Source: Cannabis sativa
Lineage: Eukaryota; Streptophyta; Magnoliopsida; Rosales; Cannabaceae
Direction: 5' to 3'
Assembly (NCBI RefSeq): GCF_029168945.1
Contig: NW_026870037.1
Coordinates: 248,001-312,000 of the forward strand
Length of the DNA: 64,000 bases
Part shown: piece by piece, positions 23,556 to 36,852 of the stretch
Numbering within the stretch: the stretch's first letter is position 1
How the letters are laid out: every line of letters starts with the position of its first letter
Position numbers and translations under genes: made by a program
Notes under the pieces: model-generated
What the model was told of the DNA's origin: nothing
The model's database searches: none
Seen by the model: the letters and a program-made list of their open reading frames with translations, nothing else

Positions 23556-23775
23556 GCATAATCTTCAGGATATATGCAAGATTTTATTGAGGACGCATAA
23601 TCATCAGGATATATGCAATATTTTATCGAGGATGCATAATCTTCAGGATATATACAATTTTTTATCGATGATGCATAATCTTCAGGATATATGCAATATT
23701 TTATCGATGATGCATAATCTTTAGGATATATGCAATATTTTATCGATAATACATAATCTTTTGGATATATGTATA
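23556..23775. repeat. 39-bp minisatellite, about 5.6 units
   Basis: Unit heads GCATAATC lie at 23556, 23595, 23634, 23673, 23712 and (as ACATAATC) 23751, exactly 39 bp apart. Each unit contains TTCAGGATATATGCAA with minor changes. It sits near the 5' end of the copia-type element. Spacing and lack of unique spacers exclude a CRISPR-like array. Confidence 0.85.
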
Positions 23776-24126
23776 ATTTATATAGATTTTCTCTATCATA
23801 TCATAGGCACACATATATTGTAAATATGATGAATGATAAAAACATAATATATATATATATGAAATTAATAATAAATATATAAAAACATATACATACATAT
23901 ATAATATATAGATATACAGATAAAAAGAAAAAGGAAACCAAATGATTCTTGAAATTGTTTCAGTCAGATGAGTATATATATAAATATATATTTAGTGTAT
24001 CGTGAGTTTGAAACAATTCAAGAACTTTAACAAAATACTTACATTGGGTCTTAGGCAGAGACTCATGGTTGAAGCTTGGGCAGAGACTCATGGTTGAAGC
24101 TTGGGCAGAGACTCGTGCTGATAACG

Positions 24127-24375
24127 TGTTATAAAATAATATAAAATAATATAAAGTAGATGAGAAGAAAGAAGAAGATGAAGAGAGAAAGAGAAAGTGC
24201 GAGAATTTCTGAGTTGTTTATTCCAATAGGGTGAACCCATATTTATACAAATACAAGAGTGAAATAGTAAAGAAACTAAGAAAAAGGGAAACTAAGAAAA
24301 AGAGGAATGTTAATTACAATTAATAATAATAAATAAAAAATTTGGACATCAACATAATTATTAATATTTATAACA
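24127..24375 (-). repeat. 5' LTR of the copia-type element
   Basis: This is the right LTR on the plus strand, TGTTATAAA to TTTATAACA, followed by target copy AAAAG. On the minus strand, CGTTATCAGCACGAG directly follows the LTR end and is the PBS position. The matching tRNA was not identified. Confidence 0.88.
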
Positions 24376-24885
24376 AAAAGAAATAAATAAAATAATCCAA
24401 CCCTCCTAAAACGAAATTACTTTCAGCATAATTGAATATTGCCTAATTCTATCCGATATTCCAAACGTCCCAATGCAAAAATACAGGTCAAAGTATTAAG
24501 CCTTTAAATAACGAATATGTTAGCTTATTGTATTGGCGGTGATTATTATTTATTAATTCTTTCTTTTATTCTTTCTTTATCTTAACACACTGACTGTGAG
24601 TTTGTGGTTTGTTTATCAATTAAAAATAAAGAAAAAACAAAAGAGTTTGTGGTTACTGGTTACTACTTTGTTGTTTCTTCAATTTACGTGTATGTATGGA
24701 GGTTTGACAATTTTGTATTTCTGAGCTAAAAAGTTTGGAAGATGGTGTAATATCTAACACTATTTTCTTTCTTTCTTTGTTTTTTTAATTAGTATTATTA
24801 TTTTATTATTAAATATTTTGTTGAGAATGAGAGAGTAAGATTCATACTAGAAACAATAGAAGAAAAACTGTGTCTGAAGCTTGCA

Positions 24886-27800
24886 ATGGCAGTGACAGAA
24901 AGAGGAAGTGGAAGTTTGGTTTTCGCCATTAATGGCGTGAGGTTCGAGCTTCCAACTGTTGACCTTTCAACTACTTTGCTTCATTTCTTACGGACTCAGA
25001 CTCGTTTCAAGAGTGTTAAGCTCAGTTGTGGCGAAGGTTTTCATTCTTTACTTTCCCTCTAGCTCAAAAATCTCTATTTGTTTGTAAATTAGGTATGTTA
25101 GTTGAGACTTGAGAGTTTAATTAATAATGTGATTATGGGTTCTCCTTCTTCCTCTGTTTTTTCTCTTTTTCCTCTTTCTTTTGGTTAAATGTTTTCTTTC
25201 TGTGTTGGATTTGTTTTCCATGTGCTGTATTAGAACAAGTAGTAATCTAGAGATGGAGTGATTTGCTAAGAGAAATTTCCATGTTTTCTCTGTCTAAACT
25301 ATGAACCAGATTCTTGTGTATTACGTTGGGTAAGAAGAAAAGAGCAAAATACACAAGTATAGATTTGGAATTTATCAGTATTGGCACCTAAATAACAAAA
25401 TCCATTCTTAAATAATCTTTTCAATTAGAAAAACAGGGGTAAATTTTTGGTACACTGATGTATGCAGGAACAAAATTATTGGGAAATTTGGTAATATCTA
25501 ATGAAGTCCTTGAAATTTCATGTTTTTTTTTGTTTTGTTTTCCAGGTGGCTGTGGTGCTTGTACTGTGCTGCTATCCAAGTATGATCCAGTAAATGACAA
25601 AGTTGAGGATATGACAGCAAGTTCATGTCTTACTCTCTTGAGCAGTATTAGTGGGTGTTCAATCACAACATCTGAAGGACTTGGAAATAGCAAAGATGGT
25701 TTACACTCAATTCACCAGAGAATGAGTGGTTTCCATGCTTCCCAATGTGGCTTTTGTACTCCTGGAATGTGTGTTTCAATCTTTTCAGCTCTTGTCAATG
25801 CTGAGAAAACAGATCGAGAGGACCCTCCTCCGGGGTTCTCTAAGATCACTGTTTCTGAAGCTGAAAAGGCTATTGCAGGAAATCTTTGTCGCTGTACCGG
25901 ATATCGATCCATTGCTGATGTTTGCAAGAGCTTTGCAGCTAATGTTGATATTGAGGATTTGGGTCTCAACTCCTTTTGGAAGAAAGAAGACAGTAACAAA
26001 GTAAAGGTTAGTAGTTTACCGTTTTATGACCGTAAGAATGAGATTTGTACATTTCCTGAGTTCTTGAAAAGGGAAATCAGGTCTGTCATGTCTTTGGATT
26101 CTAAAAGAGATAATTGGCTTCGTCCTTCTAGTCTTGAGGAGCTACGGAACTTGCTCAATTCTAATAATGTTGGAGAAGGGACTGAAACGAAATTAGTAAC
26201 TGGGAACACAGGGTCTGGTTACTACAAGGAATTAGAGCACTATCAACAATACATTGATCTAAAAGGCATAGGTGAACTCTGCATGATTGAAATGGATAAA
26301 GAGGGGTTCAAATTTGGAGCCGCTGTAACAATTTCGAAAGTAATTGAAGTTCTGAAGGATGCTAAACAAGCTCGCTTTCCCTCCGGAGGCGAGATGGTGT
26401 TCAATAAAATTTCGAATCATATGGAGAAAATTGCTAGCAAATTTATTAGAAATACAGCTAGTATAGGGGGAAATTTGGTGATGGCACAAAGGAGGCATTT
26501 TCCTTCAGACATAGCTACTATTCTTCTAGCTGCAGATTCTATGGTAGAGGTGATGAGGGGTACCAGATGTGAAACTTTTACATTGGAAGAGTTTCTTCAA
26601 ATGCCACCTCTAGATTTTAGAAGTATACTTACAAGCATTAAAATTCCAAACTGGGGATCAACCAAAAAAGCTTCTCATCAAAAAGATTCTGTCTTATTGT
26701 TTGAAACCTATCGAGCCGCACCTAGACCCCTTGGAAATGCATTGCCTTACCTGAATGCTGCCTTCTTGGCTGAAGTTTCTCCTTGTAAAGCTTCCGGTGG
26801 AGTTTTAGTGAGCCGCTGTCAGTTGGCTTATGGTGCTTATGGTACTAAACATGCAATCAGAGCTAGAAAGGCAGAGGAGTATTTAGCTGGAAAAGTGCTA
26901 ACTGATGATGCGTTTTATGAAGCTAGTAAATTGGTTAGAGCTACTGTTGTCCCTGAAGATGGCACTTCAAGTCCTGCTTATAGGTCAAGCTTGTCTGTAG
27001 GTTTTCTTTTTGAGTTTTTTAGCTCCTTTATTGATACTACAGCTGAAACTACTGATGGGTTGTTGGGGAAATGTGAGGATGCTGTGTTGGCCAAGGATTT
27101 GAAGTTAGGAGAGACTGAAAATCAGTTCAATCATGATGAAATTCCAACTCTGCTATCATCAGGGAAGCAATTAATTAAAACAAGTCCAGAATATTACCCT
27201 GTTGGCAAGCCAATCACAAAATCTGAAGCAGCCCTCCAAGCTTCTGGTTTGTATTCTGGGCTAAAACATCACTTTATTTTTGCATAAGAGTTGCCTTGTT
27301 GCATGAAAGGCCTCAAAAAGGATAAACGAAATTACATATGCCTCTACATTTCTTCATATTCCAGTACGTGTTTTAATAATCTTCCATAGTTTTTTTTTTT
27401 AATGTTGTGTTTATAACTGTCAATGAAGAAATCTTAACTTGTCTGAACATGATGTTGAAAATTTAAGGAATTCACCTATGCATATTTAACCTTAGATGTG
27501 CTGTAATATGTTCTCTTATCCATATTTCAAGGTCATTTAGTATTTAGTGCTATGCTTATTTCTTTGTGGATGTCAGTGCATCCCTCTCTTTGTCCGCCTG
27601 TGTCGCATTTGCTTTTCTTCCTTTATGCTCTTTTTCTTTTGATAATTACGTTGTCAACAGAACTATGGTCCGGTGTATTTGTTCCTCTTATGTTTCTCAT
27701 GAATACTGCAAATTCCATTGCTTCAAGGTATTTCTTTTTTTTTTTTCCCTTAACAGCTAATTTGTGTCATTTATGTTAATAATCTGCATAGGCGAGGCTG

Positions 27801-30800
27801 TATATGTAGATGATATTCCTTCACCACCAAATTGTTTGTATGGGGCATTCATTTATACCACAGAACCTTTTGCACGGGTGAAGAATATAACATTCAAGCC
27901 TGATCAACAGCCCCGTGGAGTAGTTGATGTTATATCTGTTAAAGATATCCCTGAAGGTGGGGAGAACATTGGATCCGCGAACATGTTTGGTACTGAACCT
28001 TTATTTGCTGATGATCTCACTGAGTGTGCTGGTCAGCGTCTAGCTTTTGTGGTAACTCCAACTCCCACTATACATCTCTATGTGTGATGGCTTTCTTCAA
28101 GTGAGAGTAACTTTACTCTATAGGTTTGCAAGCGTATCAATCTTCTTCGTTTATTGTGATATCTGTTCTTTGTTAGGTTGCAGATACTCAGAAACATGCA
28201 GATGTGGCAGCAGAGTTAGCCGTGGTCAATTATGGGGTAGAGGATCTAGAGCCACCCATTTTATCTGTTAAAGAGGCTGTTAGAAGATCTAGTTTTTTTG
28301 AAGTGCCTCCGGTCATTTACCCAAAACAAGTTGGTGATGCATCAAAAAGAATGGCTGAAGCTGACCACAAAATTATATCTGCTAAGGTATGGCAGTCTCA
28401 TCTATTTTGAAGAGACTACATGTACTACAGCATAATAAAAAAAAAGAAAGAGAGTGAACAAGTTGCATGAACACTGATTTGGCATCTCTATGCAGTATTT
28501 AGCTTATACTTTCATTCTTACCAGATCAAGCTTCCTTCACAATACCATTTCTACATGGAGACACAAACTACCCTTGCTATACCAGATGAAGACAATTGCA
28601 TGGTTGTTTACAGTTCAAATCAGTGTCCTGAATTTGTACATAATGTTATTGCAAAATGTTTGGATGTACCAGGGCATAATGTTCGTGTTATCACAAGAAG
28701 GGTTGGAGGTGGTTTTGGTGGAAAGGCCATTAAAGCGATGCCTGTAAGTATCATTATAGAATCAGTTTTATATCTCCTCTTTCCTAAGATAACCAAATAA
28801 TTCAAATTTTCCTAAGATGAACTTATATCCATTACAAATCTAAAATATTGTTGAACTGTACCAAAACACCTTCCAAATGCAAAATTTGATGAAAGCTCAA
28901 AATTGCACTTCGAACATGATCAATCGAGAAAGAACAATTGACACTAATACGAAGAGACCACCCTGCACAACAATTGCTTCTGTCAAACTGTACGTATGAC
29001 AATTATACCATCTTCTGCCAAGCTGTGATTACGCTTAATAAACTCACTCCCATAAACCAAGCACTATTAGCAATGATAAATATTTGAGAATAACAAAGAA
29101 CAAAAAGAGCGAAAAACAGAGAGGCTAGAGTTTCATTGATAGCAAAGTCAGAAAAGTGTCTAATAGAAATAATAGTTAAGTCTTGTATCAAGACATAAAG
29201 TTTTCACCTTTTGTATCTCTAGTCTTTCAAATAGCTGCTTTAAAATAGTTTGAAGCTGTTAAAATGATGATGTAGTACTGAGCAAGTATTTCATAATCCA
29301 GATTATTCTCTCCTGTATGGTGTGTCATAAGCTTGCTACTCTCATGTATAAGTTATAACTAAATTAAAATTAAAGGAATTATTTACATTATGATTATACA
29401 GGTTGCAACAGCATGTGCACTTGCAGCACAAAAATTACAATGCCCTGTCAGGATATATATGGATAGAAAAACTGATATGATAATGGCAGGAGGGAGGCAT
29501 CCCATGAAAATAACCTACAATGTTGGATTTAAGTCAGATGGGAAGATTACAGCTTTAGAACTAGAAATATTGATTGATGCAGGCATGTCTGTGGATATAA
29601 GTCCTATCATTCCATCAAATTTTATGGGTGCATTTAAGAAGTATGATTGGGGTGCTCTGGCTTTTGACATAAAATTATGCAAAACAAATCATTCAAGTAA
29701 GACGGCAATGCGAGGTCCTGGAGAGGTACAAGGATCATTTGTAGCTGAAGCTATAATTGAGCATGTTGCATCTTTTCTTTCAATGGAAGTTGATTCTGTC
29801 AGACAAAAAAATCTTCACACATACAAGAGTCTTCGTTTATTTTATGGAGATAGTGCTGGTGAAGCTCAAGAGTATACTTTACCTTTAATGTGGGATAAGG
29901 TAGCTATGTCTTCAAAATTTAGTCAAAGGGCTCAAATGATAGAAGAGTTTAATATGTGTAATAGATGGAAAAAACGAGGAATATCTAGAGTACCAATTAT
30001 GGCTGAGATGACGGTCAGAGCAGCTCCAGCAAAAGTAAGCATTCTATCAGATGGATCTGTCACTGTTGAAGTAGGAGGAATTGAGCTTGGCCAAGGGCTT
30101 TGGACAAAGGTGAAACAGACAGCTGCTTTTGCTCTTGGTTCAATCATTGCTGATGGAGCTGAAAACTTTCTGGATAAAGTGCGAGTCATACAGGCTGATA
30201 CTTTGAGCTTGATCCAAGGGGGTTTACAGCAGGGAGCACTACATCTGAGTCAAGCTGTGCGGCAGTCAGACTATGCTGTGATGTCTTGGTTGAGAGATTA
30301 ACTCCTATTAAAGAGAAGTTACAGGAATCACTTGGCTCTGATTCTATCAAATGGAAGATGCTGATTGCTCAGGTATCTAGTTGGATTTCATTGTTTCATT
30401 TTCGTGACTTATGAACTTACTAATCATGGTACTATTATTAATTTAGTTTCCTCAATTAACAGAAACTTTCTGGAATTATTTTTAATGTGTTTGTGTTATT
30501 CTCAAATTTAATCACAAACTTCAATTTTCCTTGGTCTTTGGTCAATGCAGGGTTACTCACAATCCATTAGTTTATCATCAAGTTCTTTCTTCATCCCAGA
30601 TATGTCTTCCATGCGATACTTGAACTTTGGCATAGCAGTGACTGAGGTGAGTCTTTTGCAAGAAACTTCTTATTAAGTTGCAGGATTGCATGCATGAAAT
30701 AATTTCTCAATTAAACCTATAACTGGTCTTCACTATTAAACATCAAACAGTTAATTTATCTTACTAAAAATCTGATTATCAGCATGATTGTTCCAGTCTT

Positions 30801-33751
30801 TAGCTAATGAGAAATATTTAGTCTGTGTTACTGAACAGTGAATACATCTCATGGCAGGTTGAGATAAATCTTCTGACAGGAGAAACCTCGATTTTGCGAT
30901 CGGATATTATTTATGACTGTGGACAAAGTCTCAACCCTGCAGTAGATCTTGGACAGGTAACCCTGATTGCATGTGGTACTATATTAGCATTTTAGACTGT
31001 AAATCAGATTATTAAAAAATTAAATAAAACTACTATACGAAGGAAAATTTAGTTGTAGATATGGATGGAGGGTTCAATATCTCTTTGTTTCTTAAAAAAG
31101 GGAAAAAGGAGGAAAACTTAGCAATAAAACAAGCTCTTGATGTCTGGATTGGGGAATCATCTTTGAAGAACCGGTTTTTGAACTTAGCTGTGATATTTAG
31201 AGCTAAAAATGAGAGTATCCAGGAGCTGATTGAAGATGAGGGCGAAGTAGGAAACTGTGGGAAGTTAGAATCTTAATTTTAGGAGAAACTTGATGGACAG
31301 ATGAATACCAAGTTTGTTGGAGATGCTACAACAGCTGGAACATGTCTGAGTGCTTAACATTCTAGATGACAGCAGGTTTTGGCTACCTGATGCGGGGGGG
31401 TATCTTTTCGTGTAAATCAGCGTTTGGCTGGTATACATCAGGCCATGCTTCAGGTGAATATTTCTGGACAAAGACCTTATGGAAAAGCTTAGGTCCATCG
31501 AAAGTTAAAGTTTTTGGGTGGCTGGTGGCTCTAGGCAAAATTAATATTCATGAGAGGTTGCAAAAAAAGAGACCAAGAGTGGGGAAGAGGTGGCACACCT
31601 GTTCCTAAACTGTAGTCTTGCTCAAAAGCTATGGTTTAAGCTGATGATGGAATTTGAAATTCAATGGGTCATGCCCGTGTGAGTCCCCGAAATGATAGTG
31701 AGTAAGGTGGGAGGCAGTTGGCTCAGGTCTGTTTGTGGAGAACAACAATCATGGCTTTGTTGTGGGCTGTTTGGTTAGAAAGAAATAATAGAATTTTCGA
31801 AGGATCTGAAAGCCTGGTAGATGATTTGTGGGAAAGGATTACTTTTTGGACAGCCACGTGGGTGTTCAAGACTAAATATTTTGATCACTTCTCATTCTTA
31901 GACTTAATTAGAGAATGGAGAAATTTGATGCAATTTTCTTTTAGAACTAACAAGTTGTGTTTTTATCGGTTCCGGTCTTGTTTTTGTGCGTGTTTTTAGT
32001 ATGTTTTATGCTAAGATTCTTGTAACCTTGGTTTTCCTCCGCCACAAGTGAGGGATTTCAATATATAACAGATAGGGGTCAGTCTAAGACAATCTCTTTT
32101 TTCAAAAAAAGTAAAAACAAGCTCTTGATGTTTTGATTTTTTCTTTTTTGTTAACATAAAAAGTAAGCATTATTCTAAACTAAAGTATTTATGGAAATTA
32201 TTATGAGTTAAAGGTAAAAATTTATTATTTTTTGTATTAGATGTATTATTAAATTAACATTTTATTTATAGCTATTATATGTATGTATTAAATATTAATG
32301 ATAAAAGAAGTATGACCTCTTGTATTTTTTACTTCAAAATGTATAAAGAGAAACAAAAAAATCTTTCTCAAATTAAAATTATTTGGATCTGTAAAATATT
32401 TTTTTTTGTTAATTATGCATAGTTAAATGACTATTTCTATCCTTACAAAATAAATAAATAAATAAATAAAAGAGTATTTCTATTCAGGAGTGTGTTATTT
32501 TTATACCTATTAAATATTGACATTTATATAATTTAAATTTGATCAAATTAAATGATAGTGTAAATTAAATTTTTGTCAATGGCTATACAACTTGGAGGAT
32601 TTTTCCAGGAAAATAGTATTTGGTTCTTCACAATATTATAGTTCTGCAGAATTTTCATCTATATATATATATATATCAATAGATAGTTTACTTTTGTGCA
32701 GATTGAAGGAGCTTTTGTACAAGGAGTTGGGTTTTTCTTGTATGAAGAATATTTAACAAATTCCGATGGACTAGTGACTGCTAATGGGACATGGACATAC
32801 AAGATTCCTTCATTAGACACCATTCCTAAACAGTTCAATGTTGAAGTATTGAACAGTGGACGTCACAAAAAACGTATTCTCTCGTCCAAAGGTATCATTC
32901 ACTTCATCTTTCTCAATTCAACATTTGTCTTTAGTGTAAAAATATTGCACTGAATTGTGAAAATTTCTGGATCATCGAGCTCTTATATTGGAAGACCTCT
33001 TAGCAATTCTACACAATAAAATTGTTAGAAAGAAAAATGATCTGGTGTTTACATAATTAAATCAATGTTAGTTTGGATTAAAATGATTTAAGCTTCTGGC
33101 AATTCAAAATTTATGTGGTAGACAGATAGAAAAGACAGCCACCGGGATGAGAAATTTAACTGTATTCTGCCATAATCATAGCTTGCAACTTCCAGTGGGA
33201 CTTCATACAGATTGGGGTTGACTCCTGATTTCATGCTTTGTCTAGTAGCTTAGTGACAGCATTTGTTTGCTTTTTTTATTTTCTCCCCTTCAGCTAACTT
33301 ATTTTCTCATAGTTCAATTGATGGGCTAAATCACTTCTTGTTCTTTCCTGGCCAAATGAAAGTGTAGTCCATCTTTCAGGGTGGAAAATATACCACCTGA
33401 AAATATTAGCTCCTATGTAAAGAAAAAGCCTTTGCTACTTTATTCTGTTTACATAATTTAATCAATGAGGTCTTTCTATTTCCCAAAGGCTACTCTAGTG
33501 ACAAGCTTAAACAAATGTTATCATTTTGTGCAGGTTCTGGCGAGCCACCATTGTTTCTATCGGCTTCCGTTCACTCTGCTGCAAGAGCTGCCATCAGAGC
33601 AGCAAGAAAACAAATCAATTCATGGGGAAGCCCGGGAGGATCCGACTCCATATTCCAATTGGATGTTCCTGCTACTATGCCAGTTGTGAAGGAGTTTTGT
33701 GGACTGGACATTGTGGAGAGGTACTTGGAATGGAAAAAATGCAGAAACTGA
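24886..33751 (+). pseudogene. aldehyde oxidase, upstream tandem copy, frameshifted in exon 6
   Basis: Ten exons: 24886-25036, 25546-27246, 27792-28051, 28177-28386, 28525-28743, 29402-30372, 30551-30646, 30858-30956, 32702-32891, 33534-33751. All have GT-AG borders and the same phases as the downstream copy. The encoded chain starts with the [2Fe-2S] domains (Cys48, 53, 56, 78; then CGFC and CRC). Next come an FAD domain (TGNTGSGYYKELEHYQQYID) and the molybdenum-cofactor domains. Exon 6 is 971 bp against 966 in copy 2: 6 bp longer plus a 1-bp loss at about 30221-30225 (GGGGGTTTACAG against GGGGGATATACAG). Translation then ends at TAA 30299-30301 after about 1146 aa, without the SGEPPLF segment that carries the catalytic Glu. 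An enzyme from this copy should be inactive. The apparent stop at 27285-27287 is intronic. The homopolymer context means a sequencing error must be excluded. Confidence 0.85.
31144..32113 (+). mobile_element. 5'-truncated LINE in intron 8 of the upstream aldehyde oxidase
   Basis: The 970-bp insert is bounded by perfect 18-bp direct repeats AAAACAAGCTCTTGATGT (31126-31143 and 32114-32131), the signature of target-primed reverse transcription. Copy 2 has one uninterrupted version of this site near 44195. The insert encodes the tail of an L1-type ORF2 with a zf-RVT-like segment (SAFGWYTSGHASGEYFWTKTLW, SKVKVFGWLVALGKINIHERL), broken by stops, and a C-terminal segment around 31718-31999. It ends in an A-rich stretch. 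It inserted after the gene duplication. Confidence 0.85.
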
Positions 33752-36235
33752 AGACACTACAGATGATTCTGAAGCATTGTTTATAGTTCATACATAAGGT
33801 TCATGCCTCGTCTCTAAGATAAATACTCATTAGTTTTAAGTATAACCATTTCGTTTTTCTTCTTTTTCATTCTTGGTTATAAATTCTTACACTATTAAAA
33901 ACAGAATAAGTGTATACTCTGTACACAAACAAATAAGCATTCTGCAAAAGGGAAACGTAGTAGTAGTGCTTTAAGTTTGATGATATTTTCATCGTTCAAT
34001 AAAATGTTGCTATAAATTCCCAAATAATATCATGTCATCGTGTTGTTTTAAGAGGACTCGTTTGTCATGCTTGAAGCAGTTAATATTATTCTCCAGTTTT
34101 TACCAACTTTATCTTCTTCTTCTTTGTAACTGTTTTCTCGGATTTACTCAGAATCCATCTTCTTCTGGGTTTTGAATTTCACTTTCTTTGTATCAAGTTT
34201 CTACTACTTCATTGGTAATTGTTTCCTTTTTTTCTTAAAAATGTCTCCCCCTCTTATCAGGTCTTGTTCTTAGTACATATTTGGCATTGTAACTAAATAA
34301 AATTGTGTTTGAAGAATAATTAAGTGTGTTTGGCCATGTCTCTTTTCAAAAAACAAAAATTTTGAAATAAATGTTGTTTTTTATTTTAAAAAATAATTGA
34401 TTTTAATCAATATTTTTTTTCTATTTTATCTCATGCGGTATTCATTGTGTGTGAATACATTCAGCAACACATAAATATAATTTTTTGTTGGCAGCTATCC
34501 AAATAATAGTCTCCAAACAATATCATAATAACAAAAAGTGACAATTATTCAATACACTTAGATGAATAACAACTTGACAACAACACAACAACAACTAAAT
34601 AACTTTTATCTGTTCCAAGGAGGGATCAGTTTCAAAAGATGTTATTTTGGTTGATACTGGCACTTTGACAACAGAATCAATCATGGAGCAACAAGAAAAC
34701 AACCAAAAGCAAACCCCTGAAGAAGTTGAATATTGAAAAATCTATAATTATTTATTCATCAATAAATATTGTTTTGGTTGAAAACAACAAAAACAAAACT
34801 ACACAATATTTACAAAAGAATAATTAAGTTGTTTTGATGTTATTGTGAAGATTCTTTTGTGTTATTTTTACAACATCTTATTTTAACCTAAAAATAAAGT
34901 CAAGTTGTTTTCATGTTGTTGTAAAATTTGTTATGAATTGTTTATACACTACACTGGTTGTTCAACAATTAGAGAAATAGAGTTTTACATGTTAAAACAA
35001 AAATTTATCTTATCTTATACATTCAGACATGGAAAATAATAAGAGAACACGCATTATGTTGATTTTAAATCAAGTGGGGGCGTTTATTATAAATATGAAG
35101 AAAAAAATAACTTATATTAGTAATAACATTATTTGTTGTTTACAGTTGTTTTAAAGTTGTAAACACGTTTAATTTTGTTACTTTTTAAACATATTATTTT
35201 CACGTCGTTTGTACGTTGAATTTTAGTGGTTAAAATTTGTAAATTTCTTAAATTATATATACATTTATTTTTATATTTTTATATCATTGTTAAATAATTG
35301 TTAACAGATAAAAAAATTACTAAAAACTATTGTCTTTTTTCTTAAAAAAAAATATAATTATACCAATACTTGATGTAGAAATTAAAAATATAATAATAGT
35401 TGTATCTCACTTTACTAAAAGATTAAACAAATTAAAGAAAAAAATTATAATATTTAATATCCCGTGCAAGATACATGTAAAATTAACTAGAAAAAAGTTT
35501 AAAAAAAATATGAAAGTAAAGTTTCTTAAAAAAATGTTGCTCTTCAGCACTACAACTAAAACTAAATACATTTCTCAATCATTAAATCCATGCACAGTAG
35601 CTTCAATATTCTTGGAAGACTTCGGTATATTTTCTTGTACACTTTCAATGTATGCAACTCACTTCATTCCACCAAAAGAATAGAAATAGGCAACAAGCCT
35701 ATTCTGGTCAACTTTGAAGTTCATAATAAACATTAGGTTTATGCCACTTACAAACCTTAAACTTTAAGTACTTATGCGTTACATTTTTCTTAATAAATAT
35801 AATGTAGATATACGTAGAAAAAAAGGGCAAGGGAATTTGAAACGTGAAAGCATCTTAACAAATTTATTCTATTTAACTACTATATATATAAACAACAATT
35901 ATATATTAATATATTGGGTAAATAGCGAACTAAGTATCTAAAATTTTAAGTTTGTAAGCGGTATAAAGCCAAATATTTATTTTTAGCGGTATATTAATAC
36001 AGAGACTGTACTGATAAAATTAGAGAAAAATTATAATTTTACAAACATTGGATACTTATACTGCTAAAATAAATATTGGGTTTATGCTAATTATAAAACT
36101 TATTTTAGATACTTATGTCGCTATTTATCTTAATATATTTTCAAATCTCAGGGTGGGCTTGAGCTCTCCCTCAACACCCTTAGGTCTGCCTATGTCGCCA
36201 ATAATACTACATGTGTTATTATCGTTATTGAGTTA

Positions 36236-36370
36236 ATTAAGTATTAGGTCTATATAGTTTAATATAATAACTTTTAGAGAGTATTACTAGTCAATTGTAA
36301 AACGACATGTCTAGAGATGTTAGACACCATTGAATACTCTAATAAAATTGCATTGAAAATAATGACCACA
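36236..36370 (+). repeat. dispersed repeat, second copy at 62805-62940
   Basis: Both places share TATAGTTTAATRTAATAACT followed by a tract with GACAYGTCTAGA and TGTTAG.CAC.ATTG, roughly 75-80% alike by eye and in the same orientation. It may be a piece of an LTR or a MITE. The ends are not defined. Confidence 0.5.
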
Positions 36371-36852
36371 TTGTATATATGGCAAAAACAATTTTATGAG
36401 CAACCTCTATTAGAAATGCTATAAATAAATCAATAAAAATACTTAGTATATTTAATATAAATTAAGTTAATTCACTTGTGAGAATTTGATTAGACACTAC
36501 TTTTTAATAAAGAATCTTAATTTCTCGAAGTGACGTGAAGTTTTACCTAACACCCCATAAAGTTAGTTACTTTTTTAATACTTTTAACAAAATCATTAAT
36601 TAAACATAAAATTTTTGCACGTGGTTGTTTTAGTAAGGTACAAATAGCAGATCTTCTATGACAAAGAAAGGTTTTTCTCCTTCGGTAAACCAAACCAAAA
36701 ACCATATCACTAATCAGTGAAACATTACAAAACAGAAACTTGTGATATTAATATACATCATTTTCTTCTTTATCCTATCTTTGAATTTTAATACGACCTG
36801 TCTCAATCAATCTTAGAAATTAATATGCTAGTTTTCTTCTTCTCCTTTCTAT

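Larger units (their letters stand above)
18992..24375 (-). mobile_element. complete Ty1/copia-type LTR insertion with a largely non-coding interior
   Basis: Two 249-bp LTRs (18992-19240 and 24127-24375) begin TGTTATAAA and end TTTATAACA. They are flanked by perfect 5-bp duplications AAAAG (18987-18991 and 24376-24380). They differ at about five sites by hand count (about 2%). A purine-rich tract (minus strand CCAAGGGGGAG) abuts the left LTR, so the element reads leftward. The only recognisable coding part is a copia RNase H tail at 19297-19563. The remaining 4.5 kb is AT-rich, with recurring CTTCAGG words and a 39-bp minisatellite. It is probably a non-autonomous derivative mobilised in trans. 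It landed inside the MULE-like DNA. Confidence 0.88.

Noticed and set aside
23556..23775. Regularly spaced repeats like a CRISPR array
   Set aside because: The units are contiguous with no unique spacers, and the genome is a plant nuclear genome. It is a minisatellite.
27285..27287. Apparent stop in the long frame of the upstream aldehyde oxidase
   Set aside because: It lies in intron 2. The exon ends at 27246 with a GT donor, and exon 3 at 27792 completes the Gly codon of GEAVYVDD, exactly as in copy 2.
31061..31276. Small gene-like frame in intron 8 of the upstream aldehyde oxidase
   Set aside because: It is a chance fusion of host intron and inserted LINE sequence across the target duplication at 31126-31143.
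35330..35683. 117-codon open frame between the aldehyde oxidase genes
   Set aside because: It is low-complexity and Lys/Ile-rich with no domain, and begins in an A/T run with no promoter or splice support.
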